In this document: positions 17,171-25,496 of the stretch, piece by piece
Position numbering within the stretch: position 1 is the first letter of the stretch
Layout of the letters: every line of letters starts with the position of its first letter
From: Mucisphaera sp965279675
GTDB taxonomy: Bacteria; Planctomycetota; Phycisphaerae; Phycisphaerales; Phycisphaeraceae
Assembly (NCBI RefSeq): GCF_965279675.1
Contig: NZ_CBDIIJ010000002.1
Coordinates: 186,001 to 250,000, forward strand
Reading direction: 5' to 3'
Length of the DNA stretch: 64,000 nt
Translations under genes and position numbers: made by a program
The notes under the pieces: generated by a model
Databases searched by the model: none
The model's input: only the letters and a program-made list of their open reading frames with translations
What the model was told of the DNA's origin: nothing

Positions 17171-18745
17171 TCAGGTCCTGAAGGTTGATTCGGCGACGTC
17201 GATGGCCTTGGCGAGGGCGGCGGCCTTGTTGACGGTTTCCTGGTGTTCGGCGTCGGGATCGGAGTCGGCGACGATGCCGCCACCGGCCTGGAGGTGGACG
17301 TTCCATGTGCCCTGCTGCTCGGCGGGCTGCACGACCATGGTTCGTAGGGCGATGGCCATGTCCATGTTGCCCTGGAGGTCGGCGTAGCCGACGGCGCCGG
17401 CGTAGGGACCGCGTCGGGTGGGTTCGAGTTCGTCGATGATCTGCATCGCGCGGATCTTGGGTGCCCCGCTGACGGTGCCGACGGGGAGGGTGGTGCGGAG
17501 AGCGTCCCAGGCGGTCAGACCGTCGAGGAGGGTGCCTTCGACGGTGGAGCTGATATGCATGACGTAGCTGTAGCGTTCGACTTCCATCAACGCGGTGAGT
17601 TCGACGGATCCGGCGTGGGCGACGCGGCCGACGTCGTTACGGCCGAGGTCGACAAGCATGATGTGTTCAGCTCGGTCTTTGGGATCGGCGAGGAGTTCGG
17701 CCTCGAGAGCTTTGTCCTCGTCGGGGGTATTGCCGCGGTGCCGGGTGCCGGCGAGGGGTCGGTTGATGATTTGGCGGTCTTTGACCTTGCAGAGGATCTC
17801 TGGGCTGGAGCCAATGAGCATACCGCCTTCGATCTGGAGATAGAACATGTAGGGTGAGGGGTTGACGACGCGGAGGGATCGGTAGATGTCGAAGGGATCG
17901 ACGGGTGTCTGTCGGGTGAAGCGCTGGCTGGGGACGACCTGGAAGGCGTCGCCAGCGAGGACGTATTCCTTGACGCGTTCGACGGCCTGCTGGTACCCCC
18001 CTTCTCCGAGGTTGGAGGTAGGGAGTCTGGAGGGTGCGGAGTGAAGGTCGAGTCCGGCTTCGGCCAGGGTAAGGCTGTCGAGGCCTTGTGGGTGGGGCTC
18101 GGCGAGTTGTTGGGCGATGGTGTGGAGGTGTTCCAGAGCGTTGTCGTAGGCGGTTTCGGGCGACTGGTCGGCGAAGAGGTCGACGTGGGTGATGAGAGTG
18201 GCGGTTTTCTGGACGTGGTCGAAGGCGACGAGGTCGAGGTAGAGCTGGAGGTGGATGTCGGGGAGGTGGCGGTCGTCTTCGGGTGGGTTGTTAAGCCGCT
18301 CGGGTTCGGCGTAGCGGACGGTGTCGTAGGCGGTGTAGCCGACCCAGCCGCCGGTGAACTCCGGCAGGCCGGGGAGCGGATGGGCCTGGAGTTGTTTGGA
18401 GAGCTCGGAGACTTCGTGGAGGGGGTCTTCGGCGATGCGTGCGCCGGTGGGGATGAGGTTGTGGGTGGAGCGGATTTCGACTTCGTTACGTCTAGCGATG
18501 AACTCGGCGGCGGGTCGTGAGCCGAGGTAGCTGAAGCGGCCGACACGGTCGCCATCGATCACGGATTCGAAGAGGAAACTGGGCGCGTTGCGGACATCGG
18601 GAGCGACAAGACGACGGTAGGCGAGGACGGGGGTCATCCAGTCGCTAAGGACGCGGAGTGAGACGGGCAGGAATCGGTTACCGGTGGCCTGTGCCTGGCT
18701 GAAGAGATCCGGGAAGGCTTGTTGGGAGGGGATCGAGTGCGCCAT
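17171..18745 (-). CDS. trpE: anthranilate synthase component I
   Basis: Protein of 524 aa that makes anthranilate from chorismate with glutamine-derived ammonia supplied by TrpG. The N-terminal domain has the tryptophan feedback region SFLFESVIDGDRVGRFSYLG. The C-terminal chorismate-binding domain carries PSQRF, the signature LPVGTVSGAPKIRAMQIIDE and GPYAGAVGY. Length is normal. No trpG or other trp gene is adjacent: upstream by 6 bases is a small unknown gene, and downstream is fliN-like. TrpE is preferred over PabB because of length and the feedback motif, but PabB-type use is not excluded. Confidence 0.92.
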   Translation of the reverse strand: MAHSIPSQQAFPDLFSQAQATGNRFLPVSLRVLSDWMTPVLAYRRLVAPDVRNAPSFLFESVIDGDRVGRFSYLGSRPAAEFIARRNEVEIRSTHNLIPTGARIAEDPLHEVSELSKQLQAHPLPGLPEFTGGWVGYTAYDTVRYAEPERLNNPPEDDRHLPDIHLQLYLDLVAFDHVQKTATLITHVDLFADQSPETAYDNALEHLHTIAQQLAEPHPQGLDSLTLAEAGLDLHSAPSRLPTSNLGEGGYQQAVERVKEYVLAGDAFQVVPSQRFTRQTPVDPFDIYRSLRVVNPSPYMFYLQIEGGMLIGSSPEILCKVKDRQIINRPLAGTRHRGNTPDEDKALEAELLADPKDRAEHIMLVDLGRNDVGRVAHAGSVELTALMEVERYSYVMHISSTVEGTLLDGLTAWDALRTTLPVGTVSGAPKIRAMQIIDELEPTRRGPYAGAVGYADLQGNMDMAIALRTMVVQPAEQQGTWNVHLQAGGGIVADSDPDAEHQETVNKAAALAKAIDVAESTFRT

Positions 18746-18751
18746 GTGCGC

Positions 18752-19168
18752 TCACTTCGGGGCGGGTTGCGGGGACTGGGAGGCGGCGGTGTCGTCGGAT
18801 GGGGTGGTGTCCGGGCCGTACATGGAGGCTTCCTGGCCGGCGCGTTTCTTCTCGATGTACTTACTGACCCAGGTTTCCCAGCTGCGGCCGGTGGCGGGGT
18901 CTTTGCCGGTCATGGCGATGGACTTGATCTGGTCGTAGGGGATGGTCTGGGTTTGGCCGTCGGGCGTCATGAGGCGGAGTACGGCGGCGTCTTTGCGGCG
19001 ATCGAACAGGTAGCCCGCGGCGGTGTTGCCTGTGGTGAGGTGGAGGGTGACATCGCCTCGGTAGTCGAAGGCTTTATCGATGGCGTCTGCGCGTTCGGTG
19101 TCGTTGGCAGGCTCGAAGTGTGTGCCTTCGAGGCTGGCTGTCTGGTCTGTCTGGGGGGGTTCACTCAT
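18752..19168 (-). CDS. small conserved-looking protein with SH3/Sm-like barrel, function unknown
   Basis: Protein of 138 aa with no signal peptide or membrane helix. A disordered, acidic N-terminus (1-30) is followed by a beta-rich core at about 33-95 (YRGDVTLHLTTGNTAAGYLF ... VLRLMTPDGQTQTIPYDQIK). This has the strand-turn rhythm of a small SH3- or Sm-like barrel. A basic helix (SWETWVSKYIEKKRAGQ) and a Pro/Ser-rich tail follow. The barrel idea is inference from the pattern. Its stop lies 6 bases before trpE, so the two genes are almost certainly co-transcribed. It is divergent from the P-loop NTPase gene, 64 bases away. Confidence 0.68.
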   Translation of the reverse strand: MSEPPQTDQTASLEGTHFEPANDTERADAIDKAFDYRGDVTLHLTTGNTAAGYLFDRRKDAAVLRLMTPDGQTQTIPYDQIKSIAMTGKDPATGRSWETWVSKYIEKKRAGQEASMYGPDTTPSDDTAASQSPQPAPK

Positions 19169-19232
19169 AGCTGGTCTAGCGTACCCTATGGGCAGTGGTT
19201 TGGGATTGGCGGCCCTTTCTGGAGCCCATGGG

Positions 19233-20774
19233 ATGAATATCGAGACGTTTTTGGGTCATCACGGGGTGACGGTGAATCCGTTTGCGGCGGAGGAGGCGAG
19301 TCTGGATCCGGTTTTTGATCGGATGATTGACGGGCCGCCTATGCATCCGGACTTCACGAAGATTCTGGGGCGGGTGGATCGGCCGAGTGGCGCGGTGGTG
19401 TTCGGGGAGAAGGGCAGCGGGAAGACGGCGATCCGGCTGATGATCGAGCGGCACGTGGCGAGGCACAACGTGGAGCGCGATAGCGGGCGGGTGATGCAGG
19501 TGGCGTACGACGATCTGAATCCGGTGCTGGACCGGCTGACGCGTCGGTTTCGGGGGGATGAGCAGGCGATGCTGGATCATCTGGGTCTGGCGGACCATCA
19601 AGACGCGATCCTGAGTGTAGCGGTGACGCAGTTGGTTGACGGGTTGCTGCGGCCTGAGGATGGTCCGAACGGGCGGATGCCGCTTCCCAAGGATGCGTGG
19701 CAGCGTCTGCGGAAGATGAGCCGTGATGAGCGGGTGGACCTGCTGGTGCTGGCGAGTTGGTACGACCAGCCGGTCAACGGGGGTGTGGTGTCGCGTTGGC
19801 AGCTGCTGAAGAAGCGGCTGCGGGTTGGCTGGCGGTTGCCTCATCAGGCGTTGCTGCAGGCGGCGTTGCTGCTGCTCATCGTGGCGGGGATTCTGGCGGT
19901 GGTGCTTGGGCTGGAGCTGGGGACCTCGGTGTTTCTGGTGCCGGCCTGCGGCTTGAGTTTCGCGGGGGGGTTGGGGCTGCTCGGCTGGTGGGGCTGGCAG
20001 CGATGGTCGTTGTGGCGGTTGTGCGTGGGGATTCGTCGAGAGCTACGGCCTGTGGAGCGGGGGGTGGATGAATCGATGGCGATGCTGGGGCGTCTACGTT
20101 CGATGGACGTTCGACGTCAGCCGCTTGGGCGGGGTGCTCATCAGGATGAGACGGGGCCGAAGGCGGCGGATGACAGCCGGTATCGGCTGACGCAGCGGCT
20201 GCTGAAGGTGCTCAAGGTGCTGGGCTATGACGGGATGATGGTGCTGATGGATCGGGTGGACGAGCCGACGATCATCAGCGGGAACCCGGCGCGGATGCGT
20301 CCACTGGTTTGGCCATTGTTCGACAACAAGTTCTTCCAGCAGCCTGGGGTGGGAGTCAAGCTGCTGCTGCCCATCGAGCTTCGGCATGCGTTGTTCAAGG
20401 AGTCGCCGGCGTTTTTTCAGGAGGCTCGGCTGGACAAGCAGAGTCTGATCGATCGGTTGTCGTGGTCTGGCGCGACGCTTTATGACTTGCTGTCGAGTCG
20501 TTTGCGTGCGTGCAGGAATGATCGCAGTTCAGATTTCTACTTGGCGTATTTGTTTGCCGAGGATGTGAACAACGCTCATATCGTCGATGCGCTGGATCAG
20601 ATGCATCAGCCACGGGATGCCTTGAAGTTTATTTACAACGTGGTTTTGGAGCACTGCAAGCTGGTTCCGGAGGATCAGGAGAACTTCAAAATTGCGCGGC
20701 TGACGCTCGACAACGTCCGGCAACGGCAGGCTCAGCGGGTCCAAGACCTTTATCGCGGGTTAAGCCCGGGTTGA
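19233..20774 (+). CDS. P-loop NTPase with two internal membrane helices (KAP-like arrangement)
   Basis: Protein of 513 aa. An N-terminal GVTVNPFAAEEA (the NPF element common before such AAA-type domains) precedes Walker A GEKGSGKT at 58-65. Two hydrophobic helices lie at about 206-228 and 232-254, and a Walker B-like strand GMMVLMDRVDE follows at 334-344. Membrane helices between Walker A and Walker B are the hallmark of KAP-type NTPases, where both halves face the cytoplasm. No effector domain is obvious in the last 170 residues. Start is ATG 19233 with CTGGAG nine bases upstream. Function is unknown; signalling, membrane scaffolding or defence are possibilities only. Confidence 0.75.
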   Translation: MNIETFLGHHGVTVNPFAAEEASLDPVFDRMIDGPPMHPDFTKILGRVDRPSGAVVFGEKGSGKTAIRLMIERHVARHNVERDSGRVMQVAYDDLNPVLDRLTRRFRGDEQAMLDHLGLADHQDAILSVAVTQLVDGLLRPEDGPNGRMPLPKDAWQRLRKMSRDERVDLLVLASWYDQPVNGGVVSRWQLLKKRLRVGWRLPHQALLQAALLLLIVAGILAVVLGLELGTSVFLVPACGLSFAGGLGLLGWWGWQRWSLWRLCVGIRRELRPVERGVDESMAMLGRLRSMDVRRQPLGRGAHQDETGPKAADDSRYRLTQRLLKVLKVLGYDGMMVLMDRVDEPTIISGNPARMRPLVWPLFDNKFFQQPGVGVKLLLPIELRHALFKESPAFFQEARLDKQSLIDRLSWSGATLYDLLSSRLRACRNDRSSDFYLAYLFAEDVNNAHIVDALDQMHQPRDALKFIYNVVLEHCKLVPEDQENFKIARLTLDNVRQRQAQRVQDLYRGLSPG

Positions 20775-21129
20775 ATCGGGCATTAGGACATGAGAATCTT
20801 CAAGGGAACTGACCGGTAACGTCGATCTGCCAATTAGTTATCAGCACGAGGGCCGAATGGAGAGGCCCGCAGGATTGGACACGCGTCATGGGTTGCTCTA
20901 GTCTCTCTACGGATGGAGAGGCCATGCGGCCTGGTAAGCGACTTTATGATCTGCTTACAGAAGGTGCTCTCCAGAACCAACCTTGGACCATGGAACCATT
21001 AACAACCCGGCTATCTACACCAGACCTTTTGCCTCATTGTTAGAGGCTGATTGATTTTCGAGCCGTTGTGTAAGCGGCCGAAGCCTTTGTCCACGCGGTG
21101 TTGGATACCTTTTAGAAGGAGTGATAAGA
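20775..21129. other. 355-base gene-free stretch upstream of the porin gene
   Basis: No credible coding frame is seen. It contains the direct repeat ATGGAGAGGCC near 20856 and 20913, a hairpin GCCTC-ATTGTTA-GAGGC at 21031-21047 and a second possible hairpin GCCG-N9-CGGC near 21061-21080. The porin Shine-Dalgarno GAAGGAG lies at its right end. It may hold the 3' end of the NTPase transcript plus the porin promoter and a structured leader or small RNA. No confident -35/-10 pair was found. Confidence 0.4.
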
Positions 21130-22005
21130 ATGTCACTGATCAAGAATTGCACGACGGCTACCCTCGCCGCTAGCGCTCTAGCTTTCGGCCTCTCGACCAG
21201 CGCGATGGCCCAGGACGCTCCTGCGGTCAACACGGGTGCCATCAGCGTCGATGCTGGTGTCGACTGGACCAGCGCCTACTACTTCCGTGGTATTGCCCAG
21301 GAAAACCAGGGCCTGATCCTTCAGCCCTATGCGACCGTGACCGTCGATCTGTATGAAGACGACACCTTCACGGTGGCCGGTTACGTCGGCACCTGGAACA
21401 GCTTCCAGTACAACGACGCAGCCAGCAACGATCCCTGGTACGAGCAGGACGTGTTTGTTGGTGTAACCGTCGGTCTGCCCGAAGGTCTGACGCTCGACGT
21501 GTCGTACGTCAACTACTACAGCCCGCGTGGCGGTGCTGGTTTCGCCGAAGAGTTCGCCTTTGTTCTCGGTTATGACGACAGTGAACTGCTGGGCGAGTTT
21601 GCTTTCAGCCCGTACGCTTTGCTGGCGCTTGAATTTGACGGCGGTGCGGATGGCGGTGCCGACACCGGTACCTACCTTGAGCTCGGCGGTGAGTTTGCCC
21701 TAAACGTGCTGCAGTCCGAAGATTACCCCGTTGATCTGACCATTCCGTTCGCGGTTGGCTTCAGCATCGCTGACTACTACGAGTCGGGCAACGCTGGTGA
21801 TGAAGATTTCGGCTTCATTCAGGTTGGTCTCGTGGCTTCGACCCCGCTCGCTTTCATCCCTGCTGAGTACGGTGAGTGGTCGGCCAGTGCCGGCATCCAC
21901 CTGCTGTTCATGGGCGACGCAGCCAGCGATATTGGCGAAGGCGTTGTTCACGGTTCCGGCGATGTGGTGCCCATCGGCACCGTCGGCATCAGCCTGAGCT
22001 ACTAA
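21130..22005 (+). CDS. TorF-family putative porin
   Basis: Protein of 291 aa with a clear signal peptide cleaved after AMA (about residue 27). The mature protein is beta-rich with alternating aromatic residues and begins with DAGVDWTSAYYFRGIAQENQ, the hallmark opening of TorF/Gcw_chp outer-membrane proteins. It ends in an aromatic residue (ISLSY), as outer-membrane beta-barrels do. Start is ATG 21130 with a strong GAAGGAG. Codon use is more C-ending than in neighbouring genes, which together with the strong Shine-Dalgarno and terminator suggests high expression. Substrate unknown. Confidence 0.85.
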   Translation: MSLIKNCTTATLAASALAFGLSTSAMAQDAPAVNTGAISVDAGVDWTSAYYFRGIAQENQGLILQPYATVTVDLYEDDTFTVAGYVGTWNSFQYNDAASNDPWYEQDVFVGVTVGLPEGLTLDVSYVNYYSPRGGAGFAEEFAFVLGYDDSELLGEFAFSPYALLALEFDGGADGGADTGTYLELGGEFALNVLQSEDYPVDLTIPFAVGFSIADYYESGNAGDEDFGFIQVGLVASTPLAFIPAEYGEWSASAGIHLLFMGDAASDIGEGVVHGSGDVVPIGTVGISLSY

Positions 22006-22045
22006 GATCTTCGCCATGCCTTCGGCATGCTGATCTGAAACAATC

Positions 22046-22080
22046 AAGACCTCGGCCTTCGGGCCGGGGTCTTTTTTTTT
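22046..22080 (+). terminator. rho-independent terminator of the porin gene
   Basis: A 12-bp stem AAGACCTCGGCC / GGCCGGGGTCTT (one T-G wobble) is closed by a TTCG tetraloop and followed by a run of T. A smaller TTCG-containing hairpin lies just before it near 22013-22031. Confidence 0.93.
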
Positions 22081-22097
22081 GTTGGGTCTCGGCTGGT

Positions 22098-23285
22098 TCA
22101 GGCGTGGATGGCTGCTAGCGCTGCCAGCAGGCGATCCACGTCTTCGGGGGTGTTGCTCGGGCCGAAGCTGATGCGCAGGGCGCCATCTGGCAGGAGACCG
22201 AGTTGGCGGTGGACCTGGGGCGAGCAGTGGAGCCCGGCACGGGCGGCGATGTGGAAGGAACCGTCGAGGATCGAGGCAAGGCTGGCGGCGTCGAGCAGCG
22301 ATGACGTGAGGCTGAGAATTCCGATGGTCTGGCTCGAATCGGCTGAGCCGAGCGGTTGGAGGGCGGGGATACGCTGCAGGCCATCGAGAAGCTGTGTTCT
22401 GAGAGCCCGTTCGGTTCGGAGGCGTTGAGTGAGAATGTCGTCTGTCAGGGGTTCGATGGCGGCGAGCAGGCCGGCGAGACCGATGGTGTTGGGTGTGCCA
22501 GCTTCGAGGCGGTGAGGCAGTTCGTGCGGTTGGGTAGGGGTTTTGGAGTCGCCGCCTGTCCCGCCAAAGCGGATGGGGTGGATGGCTTCTGCGGCTCGCT
22601 GGCTGAGGCAGAGGGCGCCGGTTCCCGTGGGGCCGGCAAGACTTTTATGGCCGGAGAAGGCGAGGAGATCGATGTGGAGACTGTCCATGTCGATCGGAAC
22701 GAGTCCGGCGGTCTGTGCGGCATCGACGCAGAGGAGCGTTTGGGTGGCGGCCAGCTGCTCGCCTATCTCGGCGATAGGCTGGAGGGTGCCCAGGACGTTG
22801 GAGGCGTGGCTGATGACCACCAGTTTGGTTTGGTCCGTGCAGGTGCTGAGGAGTGCTGGTGCTTCGACGACGCCTGACTGATTGAAGGGCACGCGGGTGA
22901 GGCTGATGTGGTTTTGCTGGTGGAGGGTTTCGAGCACGCGCGAGGTGGCGTTGTGTTCGAGTGTGGTGGTGACGACGTGGGGTTTGGGGTCGGCGGGAGT
23001 TTCGGGAAGGACGCCTTGGATCGTGAGGTTGAGGGCGTCGGTGCCGTTGTGCGTGAAAACGACATGCGAGGGGTCTGGGACGCGCATCAGACGGACCAGC
23101 ACGGTTCGTGTGCGGTCCATGACAGACTGGGCGGCGGTGGAGAGTCGATGGCCGGCGCGGCCTGGGTTGCCGGCTTCGTGGCGGGCGAAGTCGGCCATGG
23201 CTGTGAGCATGGTCTCGGACTTGGGCCAGCTGGTGGCTGCGTGATCGAGGTAGAGGATGTTCTGGCTGTCGTCGTAAGCGGGCAT
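22098..23285 (-). CDS. cysteine desulfurase-like class V aminotransferase
   Basis: PLP-dependent enzyme of 395 aa. The Schiff-base lysine is Lys214 in SGHKSLAGPTG, the PLP-binding CVDAAQTAG lies at 186-194, and the sulfur-carrying cysteine is probably Cys354 in RAGLHCSPQVH. The overall pattern fits the cysteine desulfurase branch with a short catalytic loop (TIGR01977-like; SufS/Csd relatives). It removes sulfur from cysteine for transfer to acceptors such as thiamine or Fe-S pathways. It is the last gene of a four-gene run with two DinB genes and thiF, with a 7-base gap. Start is ATG 23285; the frame is open upstream but overlaps the DinB gene. Confidence 0.88.
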   Translation of the reverse strand: MPAYDDSQNILYLDHAATSWPKSETMLTAMADFARHEAGNPGRAGHRLSTAAQSVMDRTRTVLVRLMRVPDPSHVVFTHNGTDALNLTIQGVLPETPADPKPHVVTTTLEHNATSRVLETLHQQNHISLTRVPFNQSGVVEAPALLSTCTDQTKLVVISHASNVLGTLQPIAEIGEQLAATQTLLCVDAAQTAGLVPIDMDSLHIDLLAFSGHKSLAGPTGTGALCLSQRAAEAIHPIRFGGTGGDSKTPTQPHELPHRLEAGTPNTIGLAGLLAAIEPLTDDILTQRLRTERALRTQLLDGLQRIPALQPLGSADSSQTIGILSLTSSLLDAASLASILDGSFHIAARAGLHCSPQVHRQLGLLPDGALRISFGPSNTPEDVDRLLAALAAIHA

Positions 23286-23292
23286 GGGTCTG

Positions 23293-23784
23293 TCAGACCG
23301 AGGGCAGGCCCTGCACCCGTCGCCAGGCCGAGAGCTGGCCGAGGTGCGTGGCTTCGTGAAGAAGCATGACGTAGCCGAGGAGGTCGCCGACGCGAGGGAA
23401 ACGGGTGGTCCAGCGTTCGATGGGCATGGGCCTGAGGATGTCCTGCTCGGTGGCGGCTTCGAGTGCGGCGAGGACGCTGGCGTGGCCTTCTGTGAAGCTG
23501 GCGACGAGTTGCTCAGGATCGCCATAGGTCGCGAGGTCGGGCTGGGGGCTCGACTGCATGCCGAAGGGGTGGTCCTTGGGGTCGGCGGGTGTTTCGCCTT
23601 TGAGCAGACCCGCGAGGACTTCGTGGTAGAGGGTGAGGTGGGCCAGGATCCAGGCGGGATGATTCATGCCGGGCGCGGGCTGGTGGGTCCACTGGTCGGG
23701 CTTGAGGTCGGCGACGAGTTTCTGGGCGTAGTCGCGATTGGCGTTCCAGCCGGCGATGAGAGTGGCTTTGTAGGCGTCGAGCAT
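23293..23784 (-). CDS. DinB-family putative metal-dependent thiol transferase
   Basis: Four-helix-bundle protein of 163 aa. The three expected metal-ligand histidines are present: one in NHPAWILAHL (near residue 49) and two in LLHEATHLGQLSAWRR near the C-terminus. The DinB superfamily includes bacillithiol S-transferases and mycothiol-dependent isomerases; the function of this member is unknown. AAGGTG precedes the ATG. It is a tandem paralogue of the next gene upstream (12-base gap), sharing NHPAWI and GQLSAWRR. Location between thiF and a desulfurase hints at thiol chemistry. Confidence 0.85.
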   Translation of the reverse strand: MLDAYKATLIAGWNANRDYAQKLVADLKPDQWTHQPAPGMNHPAWILAHLTLYHEVLAGLLKGETPADPKDHPFGMQSSPQPDLATYGDPEQLVASFTEGHASVLAALEAATEQDILRPMPIERWTTRFPRVGDLLGYVMLLHEATHLGQLSAWRRVQGLPSV

Positions 23785-23796
23785 GGTGTTGCACCT

Positions 23797-24276
23797 TTAG
23801 AACTTAGGCGGGTAGCCGGAAGCGCGTCGCCAGGCCGAGAGTTGGCCGGCGTGGATGGCTTCGTGCGTGGTCATGAGGAAGGTCAGCATGTCGGCGAGCT
23901 TTGGCAGGCTTGCCCGCAGGCTTTCGAACGGATTGGGGGACGCGAGTTGGTCGGCGGAGACGGCTTTTACGGCGGTCGTCAGCCTGTCGTAGGTGGCCGT
24001 CAGGGCTTCGTTGAGGTGGTCGGCCGTGGGGTAGCTGGCCAGATCGCTTGTAATTTTGGACCCCATATTGAAGCTGTTCTTGTAGCTTGGTGGGAGGTGC
24101 GTGGCCTGGCCGAGCATCTCCAGGGCTGAATCCCGAACGAAGCAGCAGTGGCCGATGATCCAGGCGGGGTGATTGAGGCCCTGAGGCATCTCGGCGAAGC
24201 GCTCTGCGGGGATGTCGCTGGCGAGACCGGAGAGGAACTCGTGGGTCATCCTGAAGGCGGCGAGTACTTGGTCCAT
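23797..24276 (-). CDS. DinB-family putative metal-dependent thiol transferase (paralogue)
   Basis: Protein of 159 aa similar to its downstream neighbour. The ligand pattern is kept as NHPAWIIGHC near residue 44 and THEAIHAGQLSAWRR near the end. The cysteine beside the first histidine differs from the paralogue. GGAG precedes the ATG. The gap to thiF upstream is 18 bases, so the genes form one transcript. The two copies have diverged strongly between the motifs, so the duplication is not recent. Substrate and thiol cofactor are unknown. Confidence 0.85.
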   Translation of the reverse strand: MDQVLAAFRMTHEFLSGLASDIPAERFAEMPQGLNHPAWIIGHCCFVRDSALEMLGQATHLPPSYKNSFNMGSKITSDLASYPTADHLNEALTATYDRLTTAVKAVSADQLASPNPFESLRASLPKLADMLTFLMTTHEAIHAGQLSAWRRASGYPPKF

Positions 24277-24294
24277 CCGTGTTCTCCGAGCGGG

Positions 24295-25398
24295 TTAGTT
24301 TCCGACGTAGCGAGCATACAGGGATCGGGCGAGGGTGGGGTCTTCGGTGCCCTTGATGATGGCACGGCCGTCCTGGAAGACGGTGATCTCGAAGGTTTTG
24401 TTGGCTTCGGTGACTTCGCCTCGGACGAGGTAAGGCGAGAGCTGCGCGGGGCCGAAGGTGGAGAGACGATCGGAGCAGGCCTTGAGGTCGAAAGGGGTGG
24501 CCGTTCGGACCGGTGGGGTGATCTGCACGGCGTGGCGACCGCAGAGGGAGGTGGTCTCCGAAGCGGATGTGCCTTTGAGGAAGCGATGCAGTCTTTGGGG
24601 GTAAGATGACTCGACCAAGGTGGTGACGTCGATCTCAGTGATCTTGTGGGTCTGGAGATCGATCTGCAGGAGTTGACGGTTGATGGCCTGCCACTGGTGG
24701 GTGAGGATCCGGAGGGCTTCGGCAGCCTGAAAGCCAGCGACGATCGAGATCAGCGGGCCGAGGACGCCGGCTGTGTCACAGGTGGGCGTGGACCCGGGTG
24801 GCGGGGGTTCGGGGAAGATCTGCTCGAGGTCGGGGCCTGCGGCGCCTGCCTTTTCCCAGGGCGTGTCGGCGGACAGGGTCTGGGGCAGGATGGCGTAAAC
24901 GGCTCCGTGCATGGCGACCGCGCCGCCATAGACGTACGGGATGGCGTGCGCCGTGCTGACGTCGTTGAGCAGGTAGCGGGTTTCGAAGTTGTCGAGACCA
25001 TCGACGATCACATCAACACGCTCTCTGCTGCCACGAGCGCCTGTGAGTTCTTCGATGTTGGCTGGCGTGGCGTCGGCGACAATGGCATCGATCTGGATCT
25101 GGCTGTTGATCTTCTCGAGTCGCTGTTTGGCGGCCTGGGCTTTGGGGAGGCCGGCTTTGGCGTCCGACTCGTCGAAGAGGACCTGACGCTGAAGGTTGGT
25201 GAGTTCGACGATGTCGCGATCAACCAGCGTCAGGTGACCCACTCCGGCTCTGGCCAGAGCGTCGGCGTTCGCGCAGCCGAGAGCGCCGCAGCCGATGACG
25301 ATGGCGTGGCTCTCGGCGAGCTGTTGCTGTCCCCTCTCGCCGATGCCGGGAAGGAGCATCTGGCGGTGATAGCGGCTGGTCGGTGGCTGAGAGGTCAC
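24295..25398 (-). CDS. thiF: ThiF/MoeB-family sulfur-carrier adenylyltransferase
   Basis: E1-like enzyme of 367 aa that adenylates the C-terminal glycine of a ThiS- or MoaD-type sulfur carrier. The nucleotide-binding motif GCGALGCANADALARAG, the acidic end of the next strand (LVDRDIVE) and the arginine segment NLQRQVLF are present. Candidate reactive cysteine is in CDTAGVLGP. The C-terminal 80 residues end in FQDGRAIIKGTEDPTLARSL-YARYVG, as in Bacillus-type ThiF, with no rhodanese domain. Translation starts at GTG. It heads a four-gene run with two DinB genes and a cysteine desulfurase. MoeB cannot be excluded. Confidence 0.85.
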   Translation of the reverse strand: MTSQPPTSRYHRQMLLPGIGERGQQQLAESHAIVIGCGALGCANADALARAGVGHLTLVDRDIVELTNLQRQVLFDESDAKAGLPKAQAAKQRLEKINSQIQIDAIVADATPANIEELTGARGSRERVDVIVDGLDNFETRYLLNDVSTAHAIPYVYGGAVAMHGAVYAILPQTLSADTPWEKAGAAGPDLEQIFPEPPPPGSTPTCDTAGVLGPLISIVAGFQAAEALRILTHQWQAINRQLLQIDLQTHKITEIDVTTLVESSYPQRLHRFLKGTSASETTSLCGRHAVQITPPVRTATPFDLKACSDRLSTFGPAQLSPYLVRGEVTEANKTFEITVFQDGRAIIKGTEDPTLARSLYARYVGN

Positions 25399-25443
25399 GG
25401 GTTTATGCTAGCTGAGACGGTTGCGTTGACGCACAGGACCAAG

Positions 25444-25472
25444 AAAAAACCCTCGACGCTTGCCGAGGGTTT
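25444..25472 (-). terminator. rho-independent terminator of rpsL-rpsG
   Basis: On the minus strand a perfect 9-bp stem AAACCCTCG / CGAGGGTTT is followed by a T-run. It lies 24 bases after the rpsG stop and ends the short str-type operon before thiF. Confidence 0.92.
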
Positions 25473-25496
25473 CGAAGAGGTTTGTTGGGGGCTGTC

